64,000 bases of DNA from Mucilaginibacter pankratovii. Its GTDB lineage: Bacteria > Bacteroidota > Bacteroidia > Sphingobacteriales > Sphingobacteriaceae. The DNA lies in NCBI RefSeq assembly GCF_014773265.1, contig NZ_JACWMY010000015.1, positions 124,001 to 188,000 on the forward strand, read 5' to 3'. Below the pieces are notes generated by a model. It ran no database searches. It was given only the letters and a program-made list of their open reading frames with translations, and had not been told where the DNA came from. Of this stretch, positions 24,852 through 34,562 are shown piece after piece. Position 1 is the first letter of the stretch. Each line of letters starts with the position of its first letter. Position numbers and translations under genes: made by a program.

Positions 24852-25817
24852 ATGGGATTATTTGATTTTTTTAAGAAAAAAGAAAGCACGCAGCAGGAAC
24901 AGCAGGCGCTTGATACCGGGCTGGAAAAAACCAAGGACAATTTCTTTTCAAAATTAACCAAGGTTGTTGCCGGTAAATCTACCGTTGATGATGATGTGCT
25001 GGATGATTTGGAAGAGGTGCTGGTTACCTCTGATGTTGGTGTTACCACCACCCTCAAAATTATCGACCGGATACAGGCCCGTGTTGCCAAAGACAAATAC
25101 GTTGGCACCTCCGAACTGAATAATATGCTGAAGGACGAGATCCAGCAGCTCCTGGCCGAAAACAACAGCAACGATTTCCAGAATTTTGAATACGGTAATC
25201 ATAAGCCTTATGTAATTATGGTGGTTGGCGTAAATGGCGTGGGCAAAACCACCACCATTGGCAAGCTGGCCCATAAACTGAAACAAGCCGGCAACCAGGT
25301 AGTACTTGGCGCTGCCGATACTTTCCGCGCTGCGGCGGTGGATCAGATAAAACTTTGGGGCGAACGCGTTGGCGTAAAGGTTGTAGCACAGGCTATGGGC
25401 AGTGACCCGGCTTCTGTTGCTTACGACACCCTGCGTTCCGCAGTATCTAATGGCGACGATGTGGCAATTATCGACACTGCCGGCCGTTTACATAATAAGG
25501 TAGGTTTAATGAACGAACTCACCAAGATCAAAAACGTAATGCAAAAGGTGATCCCCGGCGCCCCGCACGAGATTTTGTTGGTGCTGGATGCATCAACCGG
25601 GCAAAACGCAATTGAACAATGCAAACAGTTCACCGAGGCTACTGCAGTAAATGCATTGGCTTTAACCAAGCTTGATGGCACCGCAAAAGGCGGCGTAGTG
25701 ATAGGGATCTCCGATCAGTTTAAGATCCCGGTAAAATATATAGGCGTAGGCGAAGGGGTGGAACATTTACAATTGTTTGATAGAACCTCCTTTGTCAACA
25801 GTCTGTTTAAATCATAA
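24852..25817 (+). CDS. ftsY: Signal recognition particle receptor FtsY
   Basis: The SRP receptor GTPase that docks ribosome-nascent chain complexes at the membrane. The 321-residue protein has an N domain (about 20-105) and a G domain with G1 GVNGVGKTTTIGKL (about 124-137), ADTFRAAAVDQ, G3 DTAGR and G4 TKLDGTAKGG. The N-terminus is short (MGLFDFFKKKES) and lacks the long acidic A domain of E. coli FtsY, as is usual in this phylum. It precedes rimO. Confidence 0.97.
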   Translation: MGLFDFFKKKESTQQEQQALDTGLEKTKDNFFSKLTKVVAGKSTVDDDVLDDLEEVLVTSDVGVTTTLKIIDRIQARVAKDKYVGTSELNNMLKDEIQQLLAENNSNDFQNFEYGNHKPYVIMVVGVNGVGKTTTIGKLAHKLKQAGNQVVLGAADTFRAAAVDQIKLWGERVGVKVVAQAMGSDPASVAYDTLRSAVSNGDDVAIIDTAGRLHNKVGLMNELTKIKNVMQKVIPGAPHEILLVLDASTGQNAIEQCKQFTEATAVNALALTKLDGTAKGGVVIGISDQFKIPVKYIGVGEGVEHLQLFDRTSFVNSLFKS

Positions 25818-25848
25818 GGGTGCGTAGCATCCGCAAATAATAATAAAG

Positions 25849-25931
25849 CGTCATTGCGAGGAACGAAGCAATCTCCCGATTAGCATATCCAAATGCATAG
25901 TTCAGAGATTGCTTCGTTCCTCGCAATGACG
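25849..25931. repeat. Perfect 27-bp inverted repeat before rimO
   Basis: The arm beginning CGTCATTGCGAGGAACGAAG (25849-25875) is repeated exactly in inverted form at 25905-25931, with a 29-base loop. This phrase is a widespread dispersed repeat of bacterial genomes. It ends 14 bases before the rimO start codon and can form a strong hairpin in the ftsY-rimO transcript. Confidence 0.9.
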
Positions 25932-25945
25932 GGTTGGGAAATGTA

Positions 25946-27280
25946 ATGAGGACAAAAACAATAAGCAAGCCGATACTAACCGCTAAACCCCGTGTAAACG
26001 TGGTAACCCTTGGCTGTTCAAAAAATATTTACGATAGCGAAGTTCTGATGGGCCAGCTGAAGGGCAATGCCTATGATGTGGTGCACGAGGCCGAAAAGCT
26101 GCGTAACAATGATATCATCGTTATTAATACCTGTGGTTTTATTGATAACGCCAAGCAGGAATCTATCGATACCATCCTGCAATACAGCGAACTAAAGGAA
26201 CAGGGCAAAGTAGGCAAAGTAATTGTTACCGGTTGCTTAAGCGAACGTTACAAACCCGAGCTGGAAGCCGAGATCACCAACGTTGATGCCTATTTCGGCA
26301 CCAACGATCTACAAAATATCCTCACCAATATTGGCGCTGATTACCGTCACGAATTAATTGGCGAGCGCCTGTTAACCACGCCTTCGCATTTTGCATACTT
26401 TAAAATTGCCGAGGGCTGTAACCGTCCCTGCTCGTTCTGCGCTATCCCGCTGATGCGCGGCAAGCACGTAAGCACGCCTATCGACCAGCTGGTGAAGAAT
26501 GCCGAAAGCCTGGTAAAAAACGGCACCAAAGAACTGATATTGATTGCACAGGACCTTACCTATTACGGTTTGGATCTGTATGGCAAACGTAACCTGGATG
26601 AACTGCTGCGCCGCTTAAGCGACGTGAACGGTTTAGAGTGGATCAGGATGCAATATGCTTACCCGGCAGGTTTCCCGATGGAAGTTTTAGATGTAATGAA
26701 CGAGCGCGATAATATCTGTAAATACCTCGATATGCCATTGCAGCACATTACCGATAATATGCTGAAATCGATGCGCCGCGGCTTAACTAAACAAAAAACC
26801 ATTGATGTGGTGAACGAGATCCGCGACCGTGTGCCTAACATTGCCATGCGTACCACGCTCATTACCGGTTACCCCGGCGAAACCGAGCGCGATTTTGAAG
26901 AAATGCAGCAATGGGTTGCCGATACCAAGTTCGATCGCCTGGGTTGTTTCACTTACTCGCACGAGGAGAAAACACATGCCCATTCTTTAATAGATGATGT
27001 GCCCGAAGAAGTAAAACAGGAACGCGCCGACGCCATTATGGAAATTCAGCAGGGCATAAGCTTCGATAAAAACCAGGAGAAGATAGGCAATACCTATAAA
27101 GTACTGATTGACAAGAAAGACGGCGGTTACTTTGTTGGCCGTACCGAATACGATTCGCCCGAGGTGGATAACGAAGTGCTGATTGACGCGAGCATTGATT
27201 ATGCAGCAGTTGGCAGCTTTGTTAACGTAAAAATTAACACCGCCGAAGACTTCGACCTTTATGGACAAATTGTAAAATAA
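25946..27280 (+). CDS. rimO: Ribosomal protein uS12 methylthiotransferase RimO
   Basis: A radical-SAM enzyme that adds a methylthio group to an aspartate of ribosomal protein uS12. The 444-residue protein has the N-terminal UPF0004 domain (VNVVTLGCSKN, NTCGF, VTGCLSERY), whose three cysteines hold one cluster, the radical-SAM motif CNRPCSFCAIP (about 150), and a C-terminal TRAM domain (GNTYKVLIDKKDGGYFVGRT). The ATG at 25946 is preferred to an in-frame TTG at 25934 that lies next to the inverted repeat. Confidence 0.96.
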   Translation: MRTKTISKPILTAKPRVNVVTLGCSKNIYDSEVLMGQLKGNAYDVVHEAEKLRNNDIIVINTCGFIDNAKQESIDTILQYSELKEQGKVGKVIVTGCLSERYKPELEAEITNVDAYFGTNDLQNILTNIGADYRHELIGERLLTTPSHFAYFKIAEGCNRPCSFCAIPLMRGKHVSTPIDQLVKNAESLVKNGTKELILIAQDLTYYGLDLYGKRNLDELLRRLSDVNGLEWIRMQYAYPAGFPMEVLDVMNERDNICKYLDMPLQHITDNMLKSMRRGLTKQKTIDVVNEIRDRVPNIAMRTTLITGYPGETERDFEEMQQWVADTKFDRLGCFTYSHEEKTHAHSLIDDVPEEVKQERADAIMEIQQGISFDKNQEKIGNTYKVLIDKKDGGYFVGRTEYDSPEVDNEVLIDASIDYAAVGSFVNVKINTAEDFDLYGQIVK

Positions 27281-27314
27281 GCCCATTTTTGCAGCAGGAT
27301 GTTTGATTTAGAAT

Positions 27315-27396
27315 TTTAAAATCTAAATTCGACACTTTATGAATGCCATTTCGATATCCAACATTCGAAATTCAACATTCAATATTCGAAATAAAA
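27315..27396. repeat. Low-complexity repeat (ATTCGAAATTCAACATTC phrases)
   Basis: The region between rimO and bshC holds AATTTTAAAATCTAAATT and repeated CAACATTCGAAATT-type phrases. It is open in the bshC frame and could be mistaken for an 18-residue N-terminal extension. Confidence 0.6.
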
Positions 27397-29007
27397 ATGG
27401 AAGCTGCCTGTATTGACTATAAAGAAACGGGATACTTTTCCCAAACCGTTATCGACTACCTGGACGATGTGCCCGAGTTGAGATCATTTTACAGTCACCG
27501 CCCCACACTAAAAGGCTTTGCAGAATTCTTCGAACACAAAAAGGTTATTGCCGACCGCCAGCTTTTGGTGGAAGTACTGACCGAACAGTACTTTAAAAAC
27601 GCCCAACACGGCGCGCCGGAATTAGAAGCTGTAGAGATCGTCCGTAAGAAGATCGAATCGCTTGCTTCGCCCGATACTTATACGGTTACTACCGGGCACC
27701 AGCTGAATATATTTACCGGTCCGCTTTATTTTATTTACAAGATAGTAACCGCCATTAAGCTTTGCCGCGAGTTGAAAGAGGCACACCCCGACAAAGATTT
27801 CGTACCCGTTTACTGGATGGCATCGGAGGACCATGATTTTGCCGAGATCAATTACACCAACATCGGCGGCAAAAAAGTACACTGGTGGTACGAGGCATCC
27901 GGCGCAACGGGCCGCATTAACCCCGATACCATGCGCCAGGCGCTTAACCAATACAAAGGTGTGCTGGGTATCGACGGGCACTCCAGCGAACTTGGCGAAA
28001 TGGTTGAAACCGCCTACACCGCATTTGATAAACTGGCCGATGCTACACGCTATTTAGTAAATGCCCTTTTCGGCCGTTACGGTTTGGTTATTATTGATGC
28101 CGACGACCATCGCCTTAAACAATCTTTCGCCCCTATCATAGAGCGGGATATCATCGAACAAAATAGCTTTAAAAACATCAATGCTGTAAATGAAAAATTA
28201 CAGGGTCTGGGTGTACATATCCAGGTAAACCCGCGCGAGATCAACTTTTTTTACCTGAAGGACCAGCTGCGCGAACGCCTTGTTTTTGAGGACGGAGTTT
28301 ATAAAGTTAACAACACCGAGATCAGCTTTACCGAAGCTGATCTAAAACAAGAGATAGCTACCGCGCCCGAAAGATTTAGTCCCAACGTAGTAATGCGGCC
28401 CTTATACCAGGAATGCATCCTGCCCAATATCGCATACATTGGTGGTGGTGCCGAGGTGGTTTACTGGCTGGAGCTGAAATCGAATTTCGACCATTACGGG
28501 GTGGATTTCCCCATCCTCATCCTTCGCAATTCGGGCCTGGTTATCCGTAAGGAAACAGCTGCTAAAATAAAAAGCATGGAGCTGTCACCTGCCGATATTT
28601 TTAAAAGTGCCGATGAAATAAAAAACAGCTGGGTACAAAAACATAGCAATCACGACCTTACCCTTACCGAAGAATGGCGCGAAATGGAACGCGCCTTCGA
28701 AAAGATAAAACTGCGCTCGCATAAGATAGATTCTACCCTCGCGCCATCTGCCGCCGCAATACAGGCCAGGCTAAAGCACGCGATGGACAACTTCCAAAAG
28801 AAGTTGGTAAAAGCCGAAAAACGCAACTACCAAACCCGGTTGGAGCAGATAGAACACATTAAAGACGACCTTTTCCCAAAAAACAGCCTGCAGGAACGCC
28901 AGGAGAATTTCGGTTTGTCCTATGTAAAATGGGGGCAGCTATTTATCGATGAACTCATCCGTAATTTTGAGCCGTTGGAGTTTAAGTTTACGGTGTTAAC
29001 GGAGTAA
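27397..29007 (+). CDS. bshC: Bacillithiol biosynthesis cysteine-adding enzyme BshC
   Basis: Catalyses the last step of bacillithiol synthesis, addition of cysteine to glucosaminyl-malate. From ATG 27397 it has 536 residues, the usual length. Family features include TGHQLNIFTGPLYFIYKIV (about 105-125), PVYWMASEDHDFAEIN (about 140-155), the Rossmann-like core and a C-terminal long coiled coil (about 440-500, rich in Lys/Glu) for dimerisation. Bacillithiol as a main thiol is known in several Bacteroidota. The bshA and bshB genes are not in the window. Confidence 0.95.
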   Translation: MEAACIDYKETGYFSQTVIDYLDDVPELRSFYSHRPTLKGFAEFFEHKKVIADRQLLVEVLTEQYFKNAQHGAPELEAVEIVRKKIESLASPDTYTVTTGHQLNIFTGPLYFIYKIVTAIKLCRELKEAHPDKDFVPVYWMASEDHDFAEINYTNIGGKKVHWWYEASGATGRINPDTMRQALNQYKGVLGIDGHSSELGEMVETAYTAFDKLADATRYLVNALFGRYGLVIIDADDHRLKQSFAPIIERDIIEQNSFKNINAVNEKLQGLGVHIQVNPREINFFYLKDQLRERLVFEDGVYKVNNTEISFTEADLKQEIATAPERFSPNVVMRPLYQECILPNIAYIGGGAEVVYWLELKSNFDHYGVDFPILILRNSGLVIRKETAAKIKSMELSPADIFKSADEIKNSWVQKHSNHDLTLTEEWREMERAFEKIKLRSHKIDSTLAPSAAAIQARLKHAMDNFQKKLVKAEKRNYQTRLEQIEHIKDDLFPKNSLQERQENFGLSYVKWGQLFIDELIRNFEPLEFKFTVLTE

Positions 29008-29036
29008 TGCATCAATAGATATTCTACCCAAAAACA

Positions 29037-29063
29037 AAAAATGCCGGCATTAACCGGCATTTT
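29037..29063. terminator. Bidirectional terminator
   Basis: AAAATGCCGG-CATTAA-CCGGCATTTT, between the convergent bshC and lipoprotein genes; A- and T-runs on both sides. Confidence 0.85.
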
Positions 29064-29089
29064 CCATATTATCTCAATATCATATTTTA

Positions 29090-29611
29090 TTATTTGGCGA
29101 CGGAAACATCAAATTTACCCTCGCTGATCACTTTCTTGGCACCGCCTGTACCGGTGGAAAACACAGTAAGCCCGCCGCCAAAAGTACCCGATATACGGCT
29201 TGATGAAGCGCTGGTTATGGTAACTGTTACCTGGCTTGCTGCATCATCATCGTTAATAAAAGTATCGTCGTCCTTAGTGTTGAATAATACCAGTGGCTTG
29301 TCGTCGTCGGAAGCCGCCGTGTTGCTATAAGTTTTCCCTGCTACCGGAGTGCCATTTATGGTAACAGAAATGCTTGTGCCATTGGCAGCTGTGCCCTGTA
29401 TCGCTGTAAAAGAAAGACTTCCCGAAGTACCTGTTACCGCGAAGGCGTTGGTGTTAAAAGCGGTGGCGGTACCATCAACTTTAGCAGAAATAGTGTTAGC
29501 TGGTGTACCATCAGAATCCTTTTTACATGAACTGATAGTTAAGGTTGCAAAAGCAACGGCAAAAAGCATAATAGCTTTAATAGATGTTGTGATGTGTAAG
29601 CGTTTAGGCAT
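29090..29611 (-). CDS. Lipoprotein of unknown function (DUF6252-like)
   Basis: A 173-residue protein with a type II signal peptide: hydrophobic stretch then lipobox TISSC with Cys29, followed by KK. The mature part is rich in Thr, Ser, Ala, Gly and Asp and predicted all-beta (ISAKVDGTATAFNTNAF, SVTINGTPVAGKTYS, GTFGGGLTV). It resembles the Bacteroidota DUF6252 lipoproteins, which begin with a small binding-type beta-sandwich. Its substrate is unknown. It stands alone. Confidence 0.75.
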   Translation of the reverse strand: MPKRLHITTSIKAIMLFAVAFATLTISSCKKDSDGTPANTISAKVDGTATAFNTNAFAVTGTSGSLSFTAIQGTAANGTSISVTINGTPVAGKTYSNTAASDDDKPLVLFNTKDDDTFINDDDAASQVTVTITSASSSRISGTFGGGLTVFSTGTGGAKKVISEGKFDVSVAK

Positions 29612-29707
29612 TGTTTTTTATTTATAGGTCTACTTATTTAGACCGCCGCGAAGATAGTCAAATAAGGCAATATTTTTAATACACGGTATAAAAAATTAAC
29701 CCAGCGA

Positions 29708-30052
29708 CTATTGCAGTTTACTCCGCTTCTTGCTCGCCTTGGCTATTTTATTATACGCAAGCGCTTTATTCACCCAGGCATCAAAATCCTTTTTGTTGCC
29801 CAGTACATCTTCGTGTACAAAAACGTAGCCTTTTGCCGTGCGGGCACGCTGTTCCATTGGCCTTACGCCATCCATCTCTAAAGCGGCTTCAAATTCATCG
29901 GGGTTGATGCGGCAAAGCATCTCGTGGCTGTTCACACAAATGCAAAGCTTATCATCCACCATAAAACAAACGCCGCCAAACATGCGCTTTTCTGCAATGG
30001 GCGATACATCCACCAAAGCTTCGCGTACCCGGTTTAAAAGATTTTCGTCCAT
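29708..30052 (-). CDS. TfoX/Sxy N-terminal domain protein
   Basis: A 114-residue single-domain protein of the TfoX_N family: ISPIAEKRMFGGVCFMV-type core (residues 17-32), then DDKLCICVN and the tail AKGYVFVHEDVL. It corresponds to the N-terminal half of the competence regulator Sxy/TfoX, without the C-terminal helix-hairpin-helix half. Such short forms are common in Bacteroidota and their role in competence is not shown. The last residues are strongly basic (KASKKRSKLQ). Confidence 0.85.
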   Translation of the reverse strand: MDENLLNRVREALVDVSPIAEKRMFGGVCFMVDDKLCICVNSHEMLCRINPDEFEAALEMDGVRPMEQRARTAKGYVFVHEDVLGNKKDFDAWVNKALAYNKIAKASKKRSKLQ

Positions 30053-30096
30053 CTTAAGCTGTAAGCAAAAAGTCCAAAGCTAAAAGCATAAATGCA

Positions 30097-30139
30097 GGTT
30101 TCTTAAATCACTAATTTCACTCCTTCACTCATTCACTCA
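30097..30139. repeat. Dispersed repeat with ATTCA phrases, copy 2
   Basis: Begins with the same GGTTTCTTAAATCACT as the copy at 24444 and continues into TTCACTCATTCACTCATT. It lies between the TfoX-like gene and the stop of the GH92 gene. Confidence 0.55.
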
Positions 30140-30145
30140 TTAAAC

Positions 30146-33100
30146 TTACTCCACCGTTATCTCATCCGCGAAAATGTATGAGGGACTGCCTTTGCTTTCG
30201 TGCCAGTCGGGCAGGGGGCCGTATTGTTTGGCAATGAGTTTTATGTAGCGGGCCTTTACATTAACCGCGGCCGCAAATTCCTGGGTTTGCGGCTCCAGTT
30301 CTTTAACATCTATTTTGGTGTTTACCGTGGCGGCCAGCTTATAATTCTTCCCGTCGTCAGAGATCCAATACTGCACATATTTGGGGAACACTATCCATGC
30401 GCGGCTATCCTGCAAAGTGCCCAAACTGAGCTGCTTAATGGGTTTTACCTGGCCCATATCTATCACAGCCTCCAGGTCTTTACCCTGGTAGCCCTGCCAA
30501 TTTCCCAGTCGCCAGTTGGCGGTGCCATGTATGCCGTTAATAAGCGTTTCATCGCCCTGTGCCGAGTAGTTGGGCAAGTATTTATTGGTGAGGGTAAGTT
30601 TAATATCGCTGCGGATCTTGGTGAAAGTGGCCTCGTCTATAAAGCTACTTTTGCCATTATTAATTGCTACAGCCTTTACCGTGGTGTTCACCAATATCTG
30701 TATCGGCTTATTATACAAGGCAGATGAAGCGGTTGGGGTGGTACCATCCAGCGTGTAATATATTTTAGCTAAGGAATCGATGCATTTAATTTCTACCGTG
30801 ATGGGTTTTTTAAATGTTTTGGTCCCCGCTAAAATGGAAGGATTAGGCACGATGAGTTCGTCTTTTATGGCGGATGTTGGTTTCTCCAGGTCCTGCACAA
30901 AAAGTTTGTTGGCTATCCTGCCGCTGAACACCTCAAAAGTGCCACCTTTTTCAATGGTTTCATAATCGATGTAGAGCTTGTTGTATGCCTTGCCATCCAG
31001 GTTTAAGCCTTGCAAAAAGTTATTCTCACGGCTCACGGTAGCGCCGGTATTGCTGATGTTGAAACGTTTGCCATTCTCCAAACTCACGATGATAGATTCG
31101 AACTGCGGCACACCCACCTGGTACTGTTGCTGCCCCGGCGCTATGTTGTAAATGCCCAGCGAACTCATCACATACCAGGCCGACATCTGCCCGCAATCCT
31201 CGTTGCCCGACAGGCCATCCGGCTTGTCGCTGTACTGTTCGCGTAAGATCTTGTTTACATAGTACTGCGTTTTATCGGGCGCATTGGTAAAATTGTACAG
31301 GTAGGCAATATGGTGGCTCGGCTCGTTGCCGTGCGCGTATTGCCCAACCAGGCCGGTTACGTCGGCCTGTTCGCGGCCACTTAATTTGGCATTGGTGCTA
31401 AACAATTCATCCAGCTTTATTTCGAAATCCTTTTTGCCGCCCATGGCTTTCATCAACCCTTCCACATCCTGCGGTACCAGGAAAGTGTATTGCCAGCCAT
31501 TGCCTTCGGTGTAGTTGTTGTTGATCTCGGTAGGCTCAAATGGCGTGTACCAGCCGCCATTATCGCGGGCCTGCATAAAGGTATTCTCGTTATTGAAAAC
31601 GTTTTTCCAGTACTGCGCACGTTTAATGTATTCGGCGTATTCCATGGGCTTGTTCAGCATTTTAGCCATCTGGGCAATACACCAGTCGTCGTAAGCGTAA
31701 TCGAGCGTTTTAGAAACCGATTCGTGCTCTACATCGGCATTTACCGCGCCGGTTTTGCGGTAATTATCCAAGCCAAACTGGTCGCGGTTTACGGCGGCTT
31801 TCATCGCGGTAAAAGCTTCCTCGGCATTAAAATCGCGGATACCCTTGGCGTAAGCATCCACAATAACGGGGATAGCGTGGTTACCCACCATACAATACGT
31901 TTCGTTTGATGCCAGCGGCCATATCGGCAGCAAGCCGCCCTGTTCGTACATCGCCAAAAAGGTTTTGATAAAATCTGATGTGCGTTTGCGGTCTATAAGG
32001 TTAAGCAAGGGGTTCTCCGCGCGAAAGGTATCCCAAAGCGAAAAAACCGTATAATAATTAAAGCCCGTGGCGGTATGGATCTTTTGATCCAGCCCCCGGT
32101 ACTGGCCATCCACATCGTTATAAATATTTGGCGCCACCATGCAATGGTACAGTGCGGTATAAAATATCACCTGCTTGGCCCGCGCATGATCCGGAAACTG
32201 GACGCCTTTTTTGGTATAAGTAGGGTAGCCATAAGGGCTAACCTCCTGCGCTTGCTGCGGCTTTGGCGGCGCGCCGCCTTCTACCTGTATCTTGTTCAGC
32301 TCTACGTTCCAGGCGGCCTTGGCTTGCTTGTATACCTTTTTAAAATCGAAATCCGGCACTTCGGCGTCCAAGTTTCTCAATGCACCTTCGGCACTTACTG
32401 CCGAAATGCCAACTTTTGATACCACTTCGCCGGGGTTATCAAACTGGATATACATCTTAACATTTTTGCCCTGCACCTTGCTTTGGCCGGTTTGCAGCTT
32501 ATCATCCAGCGCGATGCCATAGGTTTTAAAAGGTTTGGAGAATTTGGCGTAGAAGTATAAGTACTGATCGGTAGCCCACGATTTGGAACGGCGGAAGCCC
32601 CGGATCTCGTGATCGTTCACTACCTCTATCCACGAATCCAGCACCTCGTCGCGGTGCTGCAGATCGATAATGATATTGGCCTTATCGGTGTTTGGGTAAT
32701 CGTACTGGTGCATACCCGCGCGGGTAGTAGCAGTAAGCTCTACCTCGATATTATATTTATTCAGTTTGGTTTTATAATACCCGGGCGAAGCCACTTCATT
32801 TTTTTTGCTGAAGCCGGATCGGTAATCGGTATTTTTTAATTGGGGGTCGCCGGTGGTAGGCATAAACAATACGTCGCAGTAATCGGCAATGCCCGTACCG
32901 CTAAGGTGGGTATGCGAAAACCCGTAAACTGTAGTATCACTGTAATGATAACCCGATGAACCGTCCCAACCCTCTAAACGGGTATCCGGACTAAGCTGCA
33001 CCATTCCAAAGGGGGCAACCGCACCCGGATAAGTATGCCCATGCCCTCCCGTGCCGATGAAGGGGTCTACAAACTGGGTAAGTTCCTTTTTCTTAAGCGG

Positions 33101-33217
33101 CTTTTCTTTCTTCTCCTTTTTTGGCTTTTCCTTCGGTTTCTCCGTATCCTGGGCAGAGGCATTCAGCCCAAAACTAAAGGCAAGCACAAACAAAACACCG
33201 CGTAAAATCAATCTCAT
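30146..33217 (-). CDS. GH92 alpha-1,2-mannosidase with C-terminal binding domains
   Basis: A secreted 1023-residue exo-alpha-mannosidase that trims mannose from N-glycans or mannans in a calcium-dependent way. It has a signal peptide (ending NASA), a Lys/Glu-rich linker (about 24-45), then the N-terminal GH92 beta-sandwich (starting FVDPFIGTGGHGHTYPGA) and the (alpha/alpha)6 catalytic domain with the signatures HGNEPSHHIAYLYN and GNEDCGQMSAWYV. After the catalytic part come a chitobiase-type CHB_HEX_C domain (about 790-845, IYYTLDGTTP) and an F5/8 type C (discoidin) domain (about 890-1020) for carbohydrate binding. It stands alone on the minus strand. Confidence 0.94.
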   Translation of the reverse strand: MRLILRGVLFVLAFSFGLNASAQDTEKPKEKPKKEKKEKPLKKKELTQFVDPFIGTGGHGHTYPGAVAPFGMVQLSPDTRLEGWDGSSGYHYSDTTVYGFSHTHLSGTGIADYCDVLFMPTTGDPQLKNTDYRSGFSKKNEVASPGYYKTKLNKYNIEVELTATTRAGMHQYDYPNTDKANIIIDLQHRDEVLDSWIEVVNDHEIRGFRRSKSWATDQYLYFYAKFSKPFKTYGIALDDKLQTGQSKVQGKNVKMYIQFDNPGEVVSKVGISAVSAEGALRNLDAEVPDFDFKKVYKQAKAAWNVELNKIQVEGGAPPKPQQAQEVSPYGYPTYTKKGVQFPDHARAKQVIFYTALYHCMVAPNIYNDVDGQYRGLDQKIHTATGFNYYTVFSLWDTFRAENPLLNLIDRKRTSDFIKTFLAMYEQGGLLPIWPLASNETYCMVGNHAIPVIVDAYAKGIRDFNAEEAFTAMKAAVNRDQFGLDNYRKTGAVNADVEHESVSKTLDYAYDDWCIAQMAKMLNKPMEYAEYIKRAQYWKNVFNNENTFMQARDNGGWYTPFEPTEINNNYTEGNGWQYTFLVPQDVEGLMKAMGGKKDFEIKLDELFSTNAKLSGREQADVTGLVGQYAHGNEPSHHIAYLYNFTNAPDKTQYYVNKILREQYSDKPDGLSGNEDCGQMSAWYVMSSLGIYNIAPGQQQYQVGVPQFESIIVSLENGKRFNISNTGATVSRENNFLQGLNLDGKAYNKLYIDYETIEKGGTFEVFSGRIANKLFVQDLEKPTSAIKDELIVPNPSILAGTKTFKKPITVEIKCIDSLAKIYYTLDGTTPTASSALYNKPIQILVNTTVKAVAINNGKSSFIDEATFTKIRSDIKLTLTNKYLPNYSAQGDETLINGIHGTANWRLGNWQGYQGKDLEAVIDMGQVKPIKQLSLGTLQDSRAWIVFPKYVQYWISDDGKNYKLAATVNTKIDVKELEPQTQEFAAAVNVKARYIKLIAKQYGPLPDWHESKGSPSYIFADEITVE

Positions 33218-33441
33218 CTATAAATCCGGTTTACATTTTTTTGAATAACGCAAAATAGCAACTTTAGTTGTATTTGGAAGGCTTTTAGGGTGATTAGTAA
33301 ATGGGTGATGGTTAATTGGGGGAGTGGTTGATGAAGGGGCGCATCGACTGATAAAATGGCCGATGTGAGTTAGCGACCTGCAGTAAAAAACAAAATCAAA
33401 CTGCTTACCGCTATCTGCCAACTGCCCACTATCTTTGCCCT

Positions 33442-34521
33442 ATGCTCGTACCCGAACCCGAATTACGCACCTTCACCCAAAATATCTTCCTGGCCATGGG
33501 CTGCAGCGAGGCGCATGCTGTATTGGCTACCGACGTGCTGCTCAAATCCGACCTGCGGGGTATCGATTCGCATGGCGTGGCCCGCCTAAGTGGCTACATT
33601 CGCCTTTGGGAAAAGCAACGCATCAACGCTACGCCAGATATTAAGGTAATTTACGAAACCGCCACCACCGCCACCGTAGACGGCGACGCCGGGCTGGGCC
33701 TGGTAGTTGCGCCTTTTGCCATGCAAATAGCCATAAACAAAGCAAGAACATATGGCTCGGGATGGGTATCGGTACGCAATTCCAACCATTTTGGTATAGC
33801 AGGCTACCATGCGCTGATGGCGGTAGAGCAGGATATGATCGGCTTTGCCATGACCAACGCCAGTCCGCTGGTTGCACCAACGTTTGCTAACGAGCGCCTG
33901 CTGGGCACCAACCCCATGTGCTATGCCTTCCCCGCAGGGCAATACCCGCCTGTAATTGTAGATATGGCCACCTCGGCAGCCGCCAACGGTAAGCTGGAAA
34001 TTGCCCAGCGCAGTGGCAAACAAGTACCCGAAGGATGGATACAGGATGGACAGGGCAACTTTACCACCGACCCGCACGCCTTAAAATCAGGCGGCTCCCT
34101 TCTCCCCCTTGGCAGCGACCGCGAGCACGGCAGCCACAAAGGTTTTGGACTGAGCGCAACCGTGGATATATTATCGGGCGTATTATCCGGTGCTAACTAC
34201 GGGCCATGGGTGCCGCCATTCGTATCGTTCTTAGAACCGCCCGCCAACCCTCCCGGCAAAGGCATCGGGCACTTTTTAGGCGCTATGCGGGTAGATGGTT
34301 TCCGCCCGGCAGCAGAATTTAAGGCAGACCTGGATAACTGGATCCAGCGTTTTAAATCGGCATCTACCATTGATCCCACCCAAAAGGTAATCATTCCCGG
34401 CGAACCCGAACTTGAAGCGGAACAGGATAGAATGCAAAACGGCATCCCACTGGTGGATGCCGTTGCAAAAGATTTGTATGAGCTGGCGATTAAGTTGGGC
34501 ATAAAACCGCTCGAAAGATAA
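33442..34521 (+). CDS. Malate/L-lactate dehydrogenase-type NAD(P)-dependent oxidoreductase
   Basis: A 359-residue member of the LDH2/MDG2 family (ureidoglycolate, sulfolactate, 2,3-diketogulonate and similar dehydrogenases), which is unrelated to classical lactate dehydrogenases. Family motifs: SHGVARLSGYI (about 50), the catalytic-histidine stretch SVRNSNHFGIAGYHA (about 112-126), GTNPMCYAFP and EHGSHKGFGLS. The substrate, a 2-hydroxy acid, cannot be read from sequence. TATCTTTG, an exact TAnnTTTG match, lies at 33430-33437, five bases before the ATG, so the message would be almost leaderless. Confidence 0.88.
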   Translation: MLVPEPELRTFTQNIFLAMGCSEAHAVLATDVLLKSDLRGIDSHGVARLSGYIRLWEKQRINATPDIKVIYETATTATVDGDAGLGLVVAPFAMQIAINKARTYGSGWVSVRNSNHFGIAGYHALMAVEQDMIGFAMTNASPLVAPTFANERLLGTNPMCYAFPAGQYPPVIVDMATSAAANGKLEIAQRSGKQVPEGWIQDGQGNFTTDPHALKSGGSLLPLGSDREHGSHKGFGLSATVDILSGVLSGANYGPWVPPFVSFLEPPANPPGKGIGHFLGAMRVDGFRPAAEFKADLDNWIQRFKSASTIDPTQKVIIPGEPELEAEQDRMQNGIPLVDAVAKDLYELAIKLGIKPLER

Positions 34522-34553
34522 GATTTGACAACTTTTTAAAAGTTGTCAAATCT
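34521..34553. terminator. Perfect 16-bp inverted repeat, bidirectional terminator
   Basis: AGATTTGACAACTTTT, one base, then its exact complement, between the convergent dehydrogenase and GH2 genes. The central A/T tract makes it able to end transcription from both sides. Confidence 0.8.
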
Positions 34554-34562
34554 GCTCAATAC

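Noticed and set aside
27343..27396. N-terminal extension of BshC from an upstream ATG
   Set aside because: The extension is encoded by a low-complexity intergenic repeat and is not part of the BshC family.
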